Shown here: piece after piece, positions 34,218 to 41,939 of the stretch
Position numbering within the stretch: the stretch's first letter is position 1
Layout of the letters: every line of letters begins with the position of its first letter
DNA from: Halobacillus litoralis
GTDB lineage: Bacteria > Bacillota > Bacilli > Bacillales > Halobacillaceae
DNA: 64,000 nt
Assembly: GCF_009856445.1 (NCBI RefSeq)
Contig: NZ_WMFA01000013.1
Location: 1 to 64,000 of the forward strand
Direction: 5' to 3'
Made by a program: the position numbers and the translations under genes
Notes under the pieces: generated by a model
The model's input: only the letters and a program-made list of their open reading frames with translations
Databases searched by the model: none
What the model was told of the DNA's origin: nothing

Positions 34218-34421
34218 GTGTATACGCTTGTCAGAAGAGATGACCGTTTATTAGAAGTTCTAAAAGACCCGATTGACCGTAGAGACAGGGTTTTCCCCAA
34301 AGAGGAAGAAGCTGTGAAATATGCTGAAAAATTGAATGGATATATACAATCCGGGCCGAAGTGGGAAGTACAGGAATATTTAATATATGAAATGAAAAAA
34401 AGCAGAAGCTCAATCTCTTGA
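34218..34421 (+). CDS. Small basic protein of unknown function
   Basis: This is a 67-residue soluble, charged protein, not recognised (YTLVRRDDRLLEVLKDP then RVFPKEEEAVKYAEKLNGY). The helix-rich EEEAVKYAEKLN stretch and the absence of a signal suggest a small cytoplasmic adaptor. It starts with GTG behind CAGGAGGGA. The final codons (KKSRSSIS and the TGA) lie inside the stem of its own terminator, so no spare 3' tail exists. Confidence 0.7.
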   Translation: MYTLVRRDDRLLEVLKDPIDRRDRVFPKEEEAVKYAEKLNGYIQSGPKWEVQEYLIYEMKKSRSSIS

Positions 34422-34434
34422 GCTTCTGCTTTTT
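34396..34434 (+). terminator. Terminator overlapping the end of the small-protein gene
   Basis: Perfect 14-bp arms AAAGCAGAAGCTCA and TGAGCTTCTGCTTT are followed by TTCC. The TGA stop at 34419-34421 is part of the right arm. The A run on the left makes it usable on both strands. Confidence 0.85.
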
Positions 34435-34460
34435 CCTATTTCGATTCCAACGATTTTGAA

Positions 34461-35915
34461 TTAAAAGGGAAACTCACGATAACCATTCATCACGCCGATC
34501 CATTTAACGGTCGTAAATTTATCCAGAGCCCATTCGCCGCCAAAACGACCGAGTCCAGATTCTTTTTCACCGCCGAAAGCTACATGCGCTTCGTCATTCA
34601 CGGATTGATCGTTCACATGAATCATACCCGTTTCCACACGTTTAGCCACTTCCACACCACGATGAACATCACGAGTAAATACGGAACCACTCAACCCATA
34701 AGGAGAACTGTTCGCTGCTTGAATCGCTTCTTGTTCAGACGAAACTTTGATAACAGAAGCAACAGGGCCGAAGACTTCATTCTTTGCAATCGGCATATCA
34801 CTTGTTACCCCTGTCAAAACAGTGGGCTGCATGACACTGCCATCTGTCTCACCGCCCGTGAGAATTTCAGCTCCACGACCGACGCTTTCCTTAACATCCT
34901 CCTGGATTCGTTCAATAGCGTCTTTGTTGATCAGAGGACCTATGACCGTATCCTTCTCTGATGGATCGCCAGCTTTTAAGCTCTCTACTTTTTCTTTGAA
35001 TTTCTCGATGAATGAATCATGTACATGTTCATCTACGATGATTCTGTTCAACGACATGCAAATCTGTCCCTGGTGCAGGAACTTACCAAAAGCTGCTGCT
35101 TCGACCGCCTGATCAATATCTGCATCTTCCAGAACGATCATGGCATTATTACCGCCAAGCTCTAAAGCTGTCTCCTTAATATATTTTCCTGCGAGTTCAC
35201 CGATATGGCTGCCCACTTCCGTCGATCCTGTAAATGAAATCAGTTTCGCTGCCGGATGTTTCACAAAAGCATCCCCGATTTCTGAACCTCTACCGACAAC
35301 CACATTGATAACACCCTCAGGGAAACCAGCTTCATCAAATAGATCAGCAATCAACAACCCTGAAGTAACCGGTGCATCAGACGCCGGTTTGACGACAACG
35401 GTATTCCCTGTAGCCAAAGCTGGAGCAATGGATCTCATGGCCAGATGAAAAGGGAAGTTCCAAGGACCGATGACGCCGATGACACCTTTCGGAGAACGGT
35501 AGACGCGGTTTTCCTTTCCTTGTGTGTTGGAAGGTAAAATCTGCCCGCTCATCCGTGTCGGAAAACTGGCCGATTCCCGGATGATGCCGACAGCTGCCTG
35601 AAATTCAACTTCTGCTTTGACAAGCGTGCTGCCCGCTTCTTTCACGAGCCAATCGATAATTTCATCTTTTCTATCATGGACCACTTTCAGCAACTGATCA
35701 AAGTGCGCCTGCTTTTTGCCAGGAAGAATCGTCATCCATGACTCCTGAGCATTAACAGCCGACTCATATGCTTCGTTAAGATCATCTTCATTTGCAGATG
35801 GGATGGAAGCAATCGTTTGCTGTGTATAAGGATTAACATTATCTACATATTTCTCACTGGAACCACTCTTCCACTGACCGTTAATGTATTGTTTAGTAAA
35901 TGTTTTTGGACTCAT
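34461..35915 (-). CDS. Aldehyde dehydrogenase family protein (YfmT-like)
   Basis: This is an NAD(P)-dependent dehydrogenase of 484 residues. The Glu of the general-base motif is at about 252 (ETALELGGNNAMI), the catalytic Cys at about 284 (HQGQICMSLNRIIVDE), and the cofactor region reads GPWNFPFHLAMRSIAPALA. The sequence resembles benzaldehyde/vanillin-type dehydrogenases of Bacilli (YfmT) more than betaine-aldehyde dehydrogenases. The substrate is not certain. The ATG follows GGAGG. It is convergent to the small basic gene and appears monocistronic. Confidence 0.88.
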   Translation of the reverse strand: MSPKTFTKQYINGQWKSGSSEKYVDNVNPYTQQTIASIPSANEDDLNEAYESAVNAQESWMTILPGKKQAHFDQLLKVVHDRKDEIIDWLVKEAGSTLVKAEVEFQAAVGIIRESASFPTRMSGQILPSNTQGKENRVYRSPKGVIGVIGPWNFPFHLAMRSIAPALATGNTVVVKPASDAPVTSGLLIADLFDEAGFPEGVINVVVGRGSEIGDAFVKHPAAKLISFTGSTEVGSHIGELAGKYIKETALELGGNNAMIVLEDADIDQAVEAAAFGKFLHQGQICMSLNRIIVDEHVHDSFIEKFKEKVESLKAGDPSEKDTVIGPLINKDAIERIQEDVKESVGRGAEILTGGETDGSVMQPTVLTGVTSDMPIAKNEVFGPVASVIKVSSEQEAIQAANSSPYGLSGSVFTRDVHRGVEVAKRVETGMIHVNDQSVNDEAHVAFGGEKESGLGRFGGEWALDKFTTVKWIGVMNGYREFPF

Positions 35916-35988
35916 TCTAAAACCTCCATTTGGATTCGGAAACTTATCACAAAGCTAACATTCCCGGTTATGGAAGAAACGAAACGAT

Positions 35989-36429
35989 TCAAACTTCCAT
36001 CCGCATATCTACGTGAGGAATTCCATCTTCAAGATAAACCTCTGAAACTTCCTTGAATCCAAAAGAGCCGTAAAAATGGCGCAGGTGCTCCTGCCCATGC
36101 AGCGAGATGTGTTTGACCTTAAAATCTTCCTTCAAAACTTTGATGGCACGGTCCATCACCTGACGAGCATAGCCACAACCCCGATGCGCTTCTTTAACAA
36201 GCACACGGCCAATACTATGGTAATGTTCCCCTCCATCTGGCGGGACAATGCGGCAGTACGCCACCATCTCCCCTTCTTTTTCCAGCCATATATGTAAACA
36301 ATCCTCGTCTTTTCCGTCGACTTCAGGGTAAGGACATTCCTGTTCAACAACAAAAATCTCGACCCTTGTCTGCAGAATCCCATACAATTCCTTCTTCGTA
36401 AGTTCAGCGAATGTTTTATGTATCCACAT
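35989..36429 (-). CDS. ElaA-family GNAT acetyltransferase
   Basis: This is a 146-residue acetyltransferase of the ElaA subfamily: LYGILQTRVEIFVVEQECPYPEVDG is diagnostic, and GRVLVKEAHRGCGYARQVM is the acetyl-CoA loop. HGQEHLRHFYGSFGFKEVSE is the C-terminal signature. The substrate is unknown. The ATG follows GGAGGG. Confidence 0.9.
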   Translation of the reverse strand: MWIHKTFAELTKKELYGILQTRVEIFVVEQECPYPEVDGKDEDCLHIWLEKEGEMVAYCRIVPPDGGEHYHSIGRVLVKEAHRGCGYARQVMDRAIKVLKEDFKVKHISLHGQEHLRHFYGSFGFKEVSEVYLEDGIPHVDMRMEV

Positions 36430-36677
36430 GTTTCATCCCTCCATTTCCATAATTATCTTTTCAATATACCTCACTGCTTATGAACTGACAAAGCTTTAGG
36501 CGATCAATCTGTATGAAACCAAATTCCTATCCAATCTACTGGCTTGAATCGTAATCACTAAATGTTTTTTGTCCTATGAAAATTTCTGTAGAAAAATGTC
36601 CTATTCTCGTTTTATCGATTCAGACGAAGGGGAAACTACGATTACGATTATTATTCTCACTAGAGAGGAGGAGCCTT

Positions 36678-38051
36678 ATGTTTTTAAAGTTGCTACCTGT
36701 ATCTATACAGAAGTATGCGAAAATGTCTAAACGCCAGCGAAAGCACGAAATGCAGATGACCTTATGGTACATGCCTTTTTTCTATATATTATTGTCCATA
36801 GTTTTTGTTGTGGTCACTTTGTTGCTGGATCTCATTTTTCAAATCGAGCAATACACGTTTGAATTTTTCAGGATCAATGCTGAAATCACCCGAATGCTGG
36901 TCAGTACACTCATCGGGGGGATTCTGACACTGAGTGCTTTCACATTGAACTCCTTGCTTGTCGTATTGACGACATTTAGTGGTCAGTTCTCTCCCCGAAT
37001 GCTCCTCAACTTTGTCTCCGACCGCAGGACACAGCACGCACTTGGAATATTCAATGGGAATTTCGTCTATGTGCTTCTCGTCTTCCTGTTTATCGGAAAC
37101 ACGAGGCACGAGTTTTTCGTAGCGGTTCCGATTGTTACCATTTTCCTTGCCTTTACTTCGGCCGTTACATTCATTTATTTCATCAACCATGCAACCACAT
37201 GGATGCAAGTGCACAACATTACCGATACGATGAAGCATTCGTCTGAGCAGATGATTAACCAGACGCTCAGGAAAGACCTCGAACAGTACCGTGCAGAAGA
37301 ACCGGGAGACTTGATGGAAGCAGAGCGCTCGAATGAGAAGCCTATCGGAGCTATAAAATCCGGATACATTCAGATAGTGAATTATAGGAAGATGATCGAA
37401 GAAGCAAGAAAAGATAACATCATCATTCAATTTCACGCCCAAGTGGGTGATTATATTCTGAAGAACAACAAATTGCTCAGCTATTGGGGTCCAGGGTCTG
37501 ATGACATTGATGAACAAAAGTATTGCAAGATGATTATTATTGATTACAAAGAAACAGAACTTCAGGATATTCAAATGGGGATGCATAAACTAGCGGAAAT
37601 CGCGATTAAATCACTTGGAAACAACGACCCGAAAACCGCGACTAATACCATCCACCAGATGGCCGAGCTGATGCTTACCGTAGAGGATTACATTACCTTC
37701 ACTCCTTACTTGATGGATAACGAGGAACAGGTCCGTGTCATTCTTCTTTCCGAATCCTTTGATTCCTACATTTACCGTGGCTTCGGCTACATCCGGCACT
37801 ACGCTCGTGACAATCACCTGATTATCACAGAGCTCGTTGATTCCATTGCGATGGTTGCCGAATCAATCGACAGTTCTAAGCACCACATGCTATGGGAATT
37901 TGCCTGCAGCACCATCGACCATATCGAAACAGAAGTCATCTACCAGTTGGACAAAACCTTCCTGTTAGAGGCTATGGAGAGATTATCAAAAGTAACCGAC
38001 AACAAACTCGACTATTACTCTATCCACCGAAAGTTCTACCCTATCGATTAA
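36678..38051 (+). CDS. DUF2254 membrane protein
   Basis: This is a protein of 457 residues with about four N-terminal helices (within residues 30-180: FYILLSIVFVVVTLLLDLIF, LIGGILTLSAFTLNSLLVVL, FVYVLLVFLFIG, VPIVTIFLAFTSAVTFIYF) followed by a long cytoplasmic domain. The helix-4 region and QFSPRMLLNFVSDRRTQHALG are typical of DUF2254, a family of unknown function seen in many soil bacteria. The ATG at 36678 follows GAGAGGAGG; the frame opens earlier without a site. No partner is obvious. Confidence 0.85.
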   Translation: MFLKLLPVSIQKYAKMSKRQRKHEMQMTLWYMPFFYILLSIVFVVVTLLLDLIFQIEQYTFEFFRINAEITRMLVSTLIGGILTLSAFTLNSLLVVLTTFSGQFSPRMLLNFVSDRRTQHALGIFNGNFVYVLLVFLFIGNTRHEFFVAVPIVTIFLAFTSAVTFIYFINHATTWMQVHNITDTMKHSSEQMINQTLRKDLEQYRAEEPGDLMEAERSNEKPIGAIKSGYIQIVNYRKMIEEARKDNIIIQFHAQVGDYILKNNKLLSYWGPGSDDIDEQKYCKMIIIDYKETELQDIQMGMHKLAEIAIKSLGNNDPKTATNTIHQMAELMLTVEDYITFTPYLMDNEEQVRVILLSESFDSYIYRGFGYIRHYARDNHLIITELVDSIAMVAESIDSSKHHMLWEFACSTIDHIETEVIYQLDKTFLLEAMERLSKVTDNKLDYYSIHRKFYPID

Positions 38052-38160
38052 ACTTAATGTGTTGATCACATTCTGGAAACGTGTTGCTGAACTTTACCAG
38101 GAATGAAGAATATCTAATGAAGAGTCATAGTTATCCTTGTGCAGGTAAAACCTAAAAGGA

Positions 38161-38213
38161 TTGACAAGACTCTTCATTTTTCATACGTTATATATATGAA
38201 CATATAATCATAT
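38161..38213 (+). promoter_or_regulatory. Promoter and ArsR/CzrA-type operator of the zinc exporter gene
   Basis: TTGACA at 38161-38166 serves as -35. The AT-rich palindrome ATATGAACATATAATCATAT (38194-38213; arms ATATGA and TCATAT) lies over or just after the expected -10, in the style of 12-2-12 operators of zinc-sensing ArsR-family repressors. The repressor gene is not in this window. Confidence 0.5.
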
Positions 38214-38233
38214 ACAGTGAAAGGGGTGAGCAT

Positions 38234-39115
38234 ATGGGACATCATCACCACCATCATATCGATTCAACCACCGGTAAAATCAAAACAGCTTTTTTTCTCA
38301 ATTTCTTTTTCACCATCATTGAATTGATCGGTGGTTTACTGACAAATAGTATGGCGATTCTGTCCGATGCTTTACATGACCTCGGAGACTCTCTTTCTCT
38401 CGGTCTCGCCTGGTTCTTACAGAAGTACTCAAAAAAAGAACAATCGGATCATTTTTCATTCGGGTATCGCCGTTTCTCGCTTTTAGCAGCTTTGATTAAC
38501 AGCGTGGTCTTGATTGTCGGGTCTGTCTTCATTTTGACAGAGGCCGTCCCCCGTCTTTTGAACCCAGAGCAGCCCAACGCTGGTGGGATGATCGCTCTTT
38601 CCATCTTAGGGATTCTAGTTAACGGTGCAGCCGTTTTCCGCCTTAAAGGGGGAGACTCCATGAACCAGAAGGTCATGACCTGGCACCTGCTTGAGGATGT
38701 CCTTGGATGGGTAGCTGTTCTTGTCGTCAGTGTTATCATGCTGTTTTTTGATGTACCGATTCTGGATCCAATTGCTTCCATTGGAATTACATTATTCATC
38801 TTATATAATGTCTTGAAAAATCTCATTCAGACGATGCGTCTCTTTCTTGAAGGTGTACCATCAGGCGTTGACCTTGAGGGTCTATCAAGAAAAATCAATG
38901 ATTTGAGTGATGTTCAATCCACTCACCACACCCATCTCTGGTCAATGGATGGAGAAAATCATGCCTTCTCCACTCACATCGTTGTACGTGCAGAGGCGAC
39001 AAAGGATGAGATCTGTAAAGTGAAAGAAGAAGTCAAAGAAATCTTACATCCTATTTCACTCGAGCACATCACTCTCGAGATTGAATATGAAGACGAACCT
39101 TGTTCTCTGCAATAA
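38234..39115 (+). CDS. czcD: Cation diffusion facilitator (zinc/cadmium exporter)
   Basis: This is a CDF-family proton-coupled metal exporter of 293 residues with six membrane helices. Metal-site motifs are SDALHDLGDSLSLG on helix 2 and WHLLEDVLGW on helix 5 (H-x-x-x-D pairs), as in CzcD. The N-terminus is MGHHHHHHIDSTTG, a natural histidine run that may bind incoming metal. The C-terminal domain (about 210-293, HHTHLWSMDGENHAFSTHIV) is the dimerising metallochaperone-like fold. The ATG follows AAAGGGGTG. The ArsR-like operator upstream fits metal induction. Confidence 0.93.
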   Translation: MGHHHHHHIDSTTGKIKTAFFLNFFFTIIELIGGLLTNSMAILSDALHDLGDSLSLGLAWFLQKYSKKEQSDHFSFGYRRFSLLAALINSVVLIVGSVFILTEAVPRLLNPEQPNAGGMIALSILGILVNGAAVFRLKGGDSMNQKVMTWHLLEDVLGWVAVLVVSVIMLFFDVPILDPIASIGITLFILYNVLKNLIQTMRLFLEGVPSGVDLEGLSRKINDLSDVQSTHHTHLWSMDGENHAFSTHIVVRAEATKDEICKVKEEVKEILHPISLEHITLEIEYEDEPCSLQ

Positions 39116-39149
39116 AAAGAGTCCGGCTGATTCAGCCGGACTCTTTTTA
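39112..39149. terminator. Bidirectional terminator
   Basis: Perfect arms AAAAAGAGTCCGGCTGA and TCAGCCGGACTCTTTTT lie between the convergent zinc-exporter and stress-protein genes. Confidence 0.92.
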
Positions 39150-39152
39150 CTT

Positions 39153-39578
39153 TTACAGATCAAGACGTTCAGGTGTGTCTTGTCCTTGATTCATGTAGCG
39201 AATATTTTCCGGAAAGATTTGGAGCACGATATACTCAGGGTCTTCTTTGCCATCAAACCAGCGGTCCATATGGTCATTCCATAACTTGTCTTTAATCTCC
39301 TGGTCTTCACGGATTTTTGCCTGTCCCTCGACTTCTAAATACGAATCTCCATAGCCTTCCCCTTCGTAACCAAGGAGGATATGGACATGGGGGTTCGCTT
39401 CGATTTCATCCGCTTTATGAGTCTCCCTGTTCGTAGGGGTATAGAAAGTGAACTCATCGTCATTCCAAAACGTCATATAACGCGAATGAGGTTTATTATT
39501 TTTCACTGTAGCGAGTGTACCAACTTTATGTTGTTCCATGACTTCGTGGATCTTCTTTTTCAATTCTTCTTGATTCAA
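39153..39578 (-). CDS. General stress protein 26-like FMN-binding protein (YdaG type)
   Basis: This is a 141-residue member of the pyridoxamine-5'-phosphate-oxidase-like split-barrel family. GTLATVKNNKPHSRYMTFWND and ADEIEANPHVHILLGYEG follow the B. subtilis YdaG pattern. Members bind FMN or related flavins and are induced by general stress. A convincing sigma-B-type promoter (39622-39646) lies 44 bp upstream. The start is TTG 39578 with AAAGGAG. Confidence 0.88.
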   Translation of the reverse strand: MNQEELKKKIHEVMEQHKVGTLATVKNNKPHSRYMTFWNDDEFTFYTPTNRETHKADEIEANPHVHILLGYEGEGYGDSYLEVEGQAKIREDQEIKDKLWNDHMDRWFDGKEDPEYIVLQIFPENIRYMNQGQDTPERLDL

Positions 39579-39621
39579 TGGAAAGCTCCTTTCCGTAATT
39601 CAATCTTTTTACAATTTCAGT

Positions 39622-39646
39622 TTTCCCTGAAAAATGGGAGATAAAC
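39622..39646 (-). promoter_or_regulatory. Sigma-B-type promoter
   Basis: On the minus strand GTTTAT and GGGAAA are separated by 13 bp, matching the sigma-B consensus GTTTAA and GGGWAW. It drives the YdaG-like gene. Confidence 0.65.
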
Positions 39647-39786
39647 CCTTCGATGCCCATTGACAGATCCGGGTATGCTAATGATATCTTCGACACATTG
39701 TCATTCTTTTTTCATAAATATACCAGGAAGCGACATGCATTACCCGTTACACTATTCATAGATCTGTTTTTCAGGAGGAAAACGTT

Positions 39787-40635
39787 ATGCTATGGAAAAA
39801 ATGGACGCCGATCTTAATGGGCTCCGTTCTGATCGGCCTGCTCTTTTTTATGATTAACTCGAGACCCGGAAGTTCTGAACCGGTGGACCGCGAAGATATT
39901 GTGCCCACATTGTTCGTGCATGGATATAAGGGTGGCCCGCGAAGCTTTGAAACAATGATGGACCGAATGCAGAACTTGCAATGGGGACAGAAACACATGA
40001 CGGTATATGTCTCCAGCCGCGGAGATCTTACCATCCGAGGTGGGTTTGGTGAAACGCACAATCCATTCATCCAAGTGCTTTTCGAAAACAATCGGGCAAG
40101 TATTTATAATCAAACCCATTGGCTTTCTGAAATCATGCGGCGGTTAAAAGCTGACTACAATATCCAACAAGTGAACCTTGTCGGCCATTCGATGGGAGGC
40201 CTTGCCTCAGTTAATTACCTTTTGAGTGAGCATCACTATTCTGTTCCCAGAGTAGAGAAACTGTCCGTCATTGCCAGCCCCTTCAAAGGCATTGAAAAAG
40301 AAGGCTACTTTGCATCAAACTACGGAGCGGCAACGACTGACCTGCGGCCGGAGTCTGAAGCTTTAAAGCAGATGGTGCAGAACAAAGATCAATTCCCTAA
40401 TGATGTGGAAGTGTTTGCTGTAGCCGGTGTCATCAATAACGAGGACCCTGAAGCTCAGCATTGGGACGGACTTGTCCACGCGTCAAGTGTGAGTGGATTG
40501 GAAGATATCGTCCCTTTTGGACAATATGAAGAAAAGCGTCTCTACAACCCGCTGGCCACACATTCCGGCCTGCACGAACTCGAAGAAGTCGACCAACTCC
40601 TCAAAGAGTTCCTCTGGTCAGAGGAGGGCAAGTAA
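39787..40635 (+). CDS. DUF915-type alpha/beta hydrolase
   Basis: This is a 282-residue serine hydrolase, membrane-anchored by an N-terminal helix (TPILMGSVLIGLLFFMI, about 7-23). VPTLFVHGYKGGPRSFETMM is the oxyanion region, and VNLVGHSMGGLASVNYLL carries the nucleophile Ser in GHSMGG (about 138). The family (DUF915) has lipase- or esterase-like folds; substrates are unknown. CAGGAGG precedes the ATG. It ends before a bidirectional terminator. Confidence 0.88.
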   Translation: MLWKKWTPILMGSVLIGLLFFMINSRPGSSEPVDREDIVPTLFVHGYKGGPRSFETMMDRMQNLQWGQKHMTVYVSSRGDLTIRGGFGETHNPFIQVLFENNRASIYNQTHWLSEIMRRLKADYNIQQVNLVGHSMGGLASVNYLLSEHHYSVPRVEKLSVIASPFKGIEKEGYFASNYGAATTDLRPESEALKQMVQNKDQFPNDVEVFAVAGVINNEDPEAQHWDGLVHASSVSGLEDIVPFGQYEEKRLYNPLATHSGLHELEEVDQLLKEFLWSEEGK

Positions 40636-40719
40636 ACACAGATTGACCATTTTATACATTTATTTACATTTTTGCATTTAACCGGTGTACCAGGTCATAC
40701 ATTTATTCCCATGTAAAAA

Positions 40720-40752
40720 GTAAAAAGCACCCGCTCAACGGGTGCTTTTTCT
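40720..40752. terminator. Bidirectional terminator
   Basis: Perfect arms AAAAAGCACCCG and CGGGTGCTTTTT with a CTCAA loop lie between the hydrolase gene and the convergent methyltransferase gene. Confidence 0.9.
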
Positions 40753-40757
40753 GTTGT

Positions 40758-41438
40758 TTATTTTTTTTCGAAGATAAAGATCCACATGAAGGTTAAGGCT
40801 TGTTTTAATTCTTCATCCAGCTCGGCGATGTGATGGTCTTCCACCCCTCGTTTGTACACTCCCTGGCCCTCTACATGCGTCCACCCGGTCTCTTCTGCCA
40901 TTTTTTGAAGTTCCCATGGCATCATCGTATTGCAAATGACCTCTTCTCCGTACACTCTCCGATAACTATTGATGCGCGGCATCGCTGTAGGTCCGAGTAA
41001 ACCGACACACAAACGGCCACCCGGTCTTAAAATCCGCTTCATCTCTTCCAGACCTTTATAAGGGACTTCCGTCCATTCCAGTGAATTGATCGCCATCGCC
41101 GCATCAAAAGAGTGATCCTCAAACGGAAGATTTGTCAGGTCACCTTGGACAAATGAAATCCGCTCATCATTCACTCGTTCATTCGCTCGTCTCACCATGT
41201 CCTCTGACAAATCAAGACCCGTAACATCAAAGCCAGCTTTGTAAAGGAGATAGGAGCCATAACCATCGCCGCATCCGAGATCAGCGATTTTCCCCTTAGT
41301 TACATGCTTGGTCAAAAAAGGAACGATTGTACACCTGCTTCCACCGTCCCACATCTCCCGACTTTTTGAGTTCCACATTTCTGCACGATCGTTCCATTGC
41401 TTCTCCGCTTCTTTATGCCAATTAAATGTTTGTGCCAC
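40758..41438 (-). CDS. Class I SAM-dependent methyltransferase
   Basis: This is a 226-residue small-molecule methyltransferase. IADLGCGDGYGSYLLYKAGF is motif I, VTGLDLSEDMVRRAN gives the acidic ribose-binding residue, and AAMAINSLEWTEVPYKGL is motif IV. It resembles UbiE/BioC-like methyltransferases but the substrate is not known. GTG 41438 follows GAAAGGGA. It is divergent from the nrd operon and monocistronic. Confidence 0.88.
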   Translation of the reverse strand: MAQTFNWHKEAEKQWNDRAEMWNSKSREMWDGGSRCTIVPFLTKHVTKGKIADLGCGDGYGSYLLYKAGFDVTGLDLSEDMVRRANERVNDERISFVQGDLTNLPFEDHSFDAAMAINSLEWTEVPYKGLEEMKRILRPGGRLCVGLLGPTAMPRINSYRRVYGEEVICNTMMPWELQKMAEETGWTHVEGQGVYKRGVEDHHIAELDEELKQALTFMWIFIFEKK

Positions 41439-41534
41439 ACCATCATCCCTTTCAAAAATATTTCCTACCCTCCATTATAGCGGATCATAAAAGAGATGAT
41501 AGCTCTATTCTTGTCGAAGCTCGATAAAAAAGAG

Positions 41535-41563
41535 TTGCATGTTCCTTTTTTCAGCGTTATGAT
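41535..41563 (+). promoter_or_regulatory. Sigma-A promoter of the nrd operon
   Basis: TTGCAT and TATGAT are separated by exactly 17 bp, placing transcription start near 41570, upstream of the cobalamin riboswitch. Confidence 0.7.
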
Positions 41564-41618
41564 AGAAACACAATATAAGCTAATTAAAAAATTAAAAAAC
41601 ACTATATATAGTATCTAC

Positions 41619-41775
41619 GAATAGAAGATGCCACTAGGCTTAATAGGGAATCCGGTTAGAATCCGGAGCTGCCCCCGCAACTGTCATCACTCGCGAAATG
41701 GACATTCCACTGTGCTTTGCACGGGAAGGACCTGAGTAAGATCGAGTGTCAGCCAGGAGACCTGTCTTCGTTCGT
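41619..41775 (+). ncRNA. Cobalamin riboswitch
   Basis: The segment holds the B12-box elements in order: TAGGGAATCCGGTTAGAATCC (position 41643 on), GAGCTGCCCCCGCAACTGTC, an ACGGGAAGGACCTGAGTAAG stretch and the closing GTCAGCCAGGAGACCTG. AGAAGAT near 41623 can pair with GTCTTC near 41764 as P1. An intrinsic terminator follows at 41858-41895, so B12 likely ends transcription before the ribonucleotide reductase genes. Confidence 0.92.
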
Positions 41776-41857
41776 CGCAGTTTCAACTTCTTCGGGGATT
41801 GAGAAGATGAAGCGATGGAACGGAGGCTCTCTTGTCTTCTCTTCGTTTCATGGTTTC

Positions 41858-41895
41858 ATCCGCTCAATTTTCGTTGAGCGGATTTTTTTATTTTT
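41858..41895 (+). terminator. Riboswitch-controlled terminator before nrdA
   Basis: Perfect arms ATCCGCTCAA and TTGAGCGGAT are followed by TTTTTTATTTTT. It lies between the cobalamin aptamer and the nrdA ribosome binding site. Confidence 0.85.
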
Positions 41896-41939
41896 CCGTG
41901 TCCTGATTTCAATGAACCATTTTCAAGGAGTGAAAAAGA

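Noticed and set aside
38234-38275. Vector-derived His tag
   Set aside because: The hexahistidine is followed by native CDF sequence without protease or linker sequence and is preceded by a native promoter and operator.
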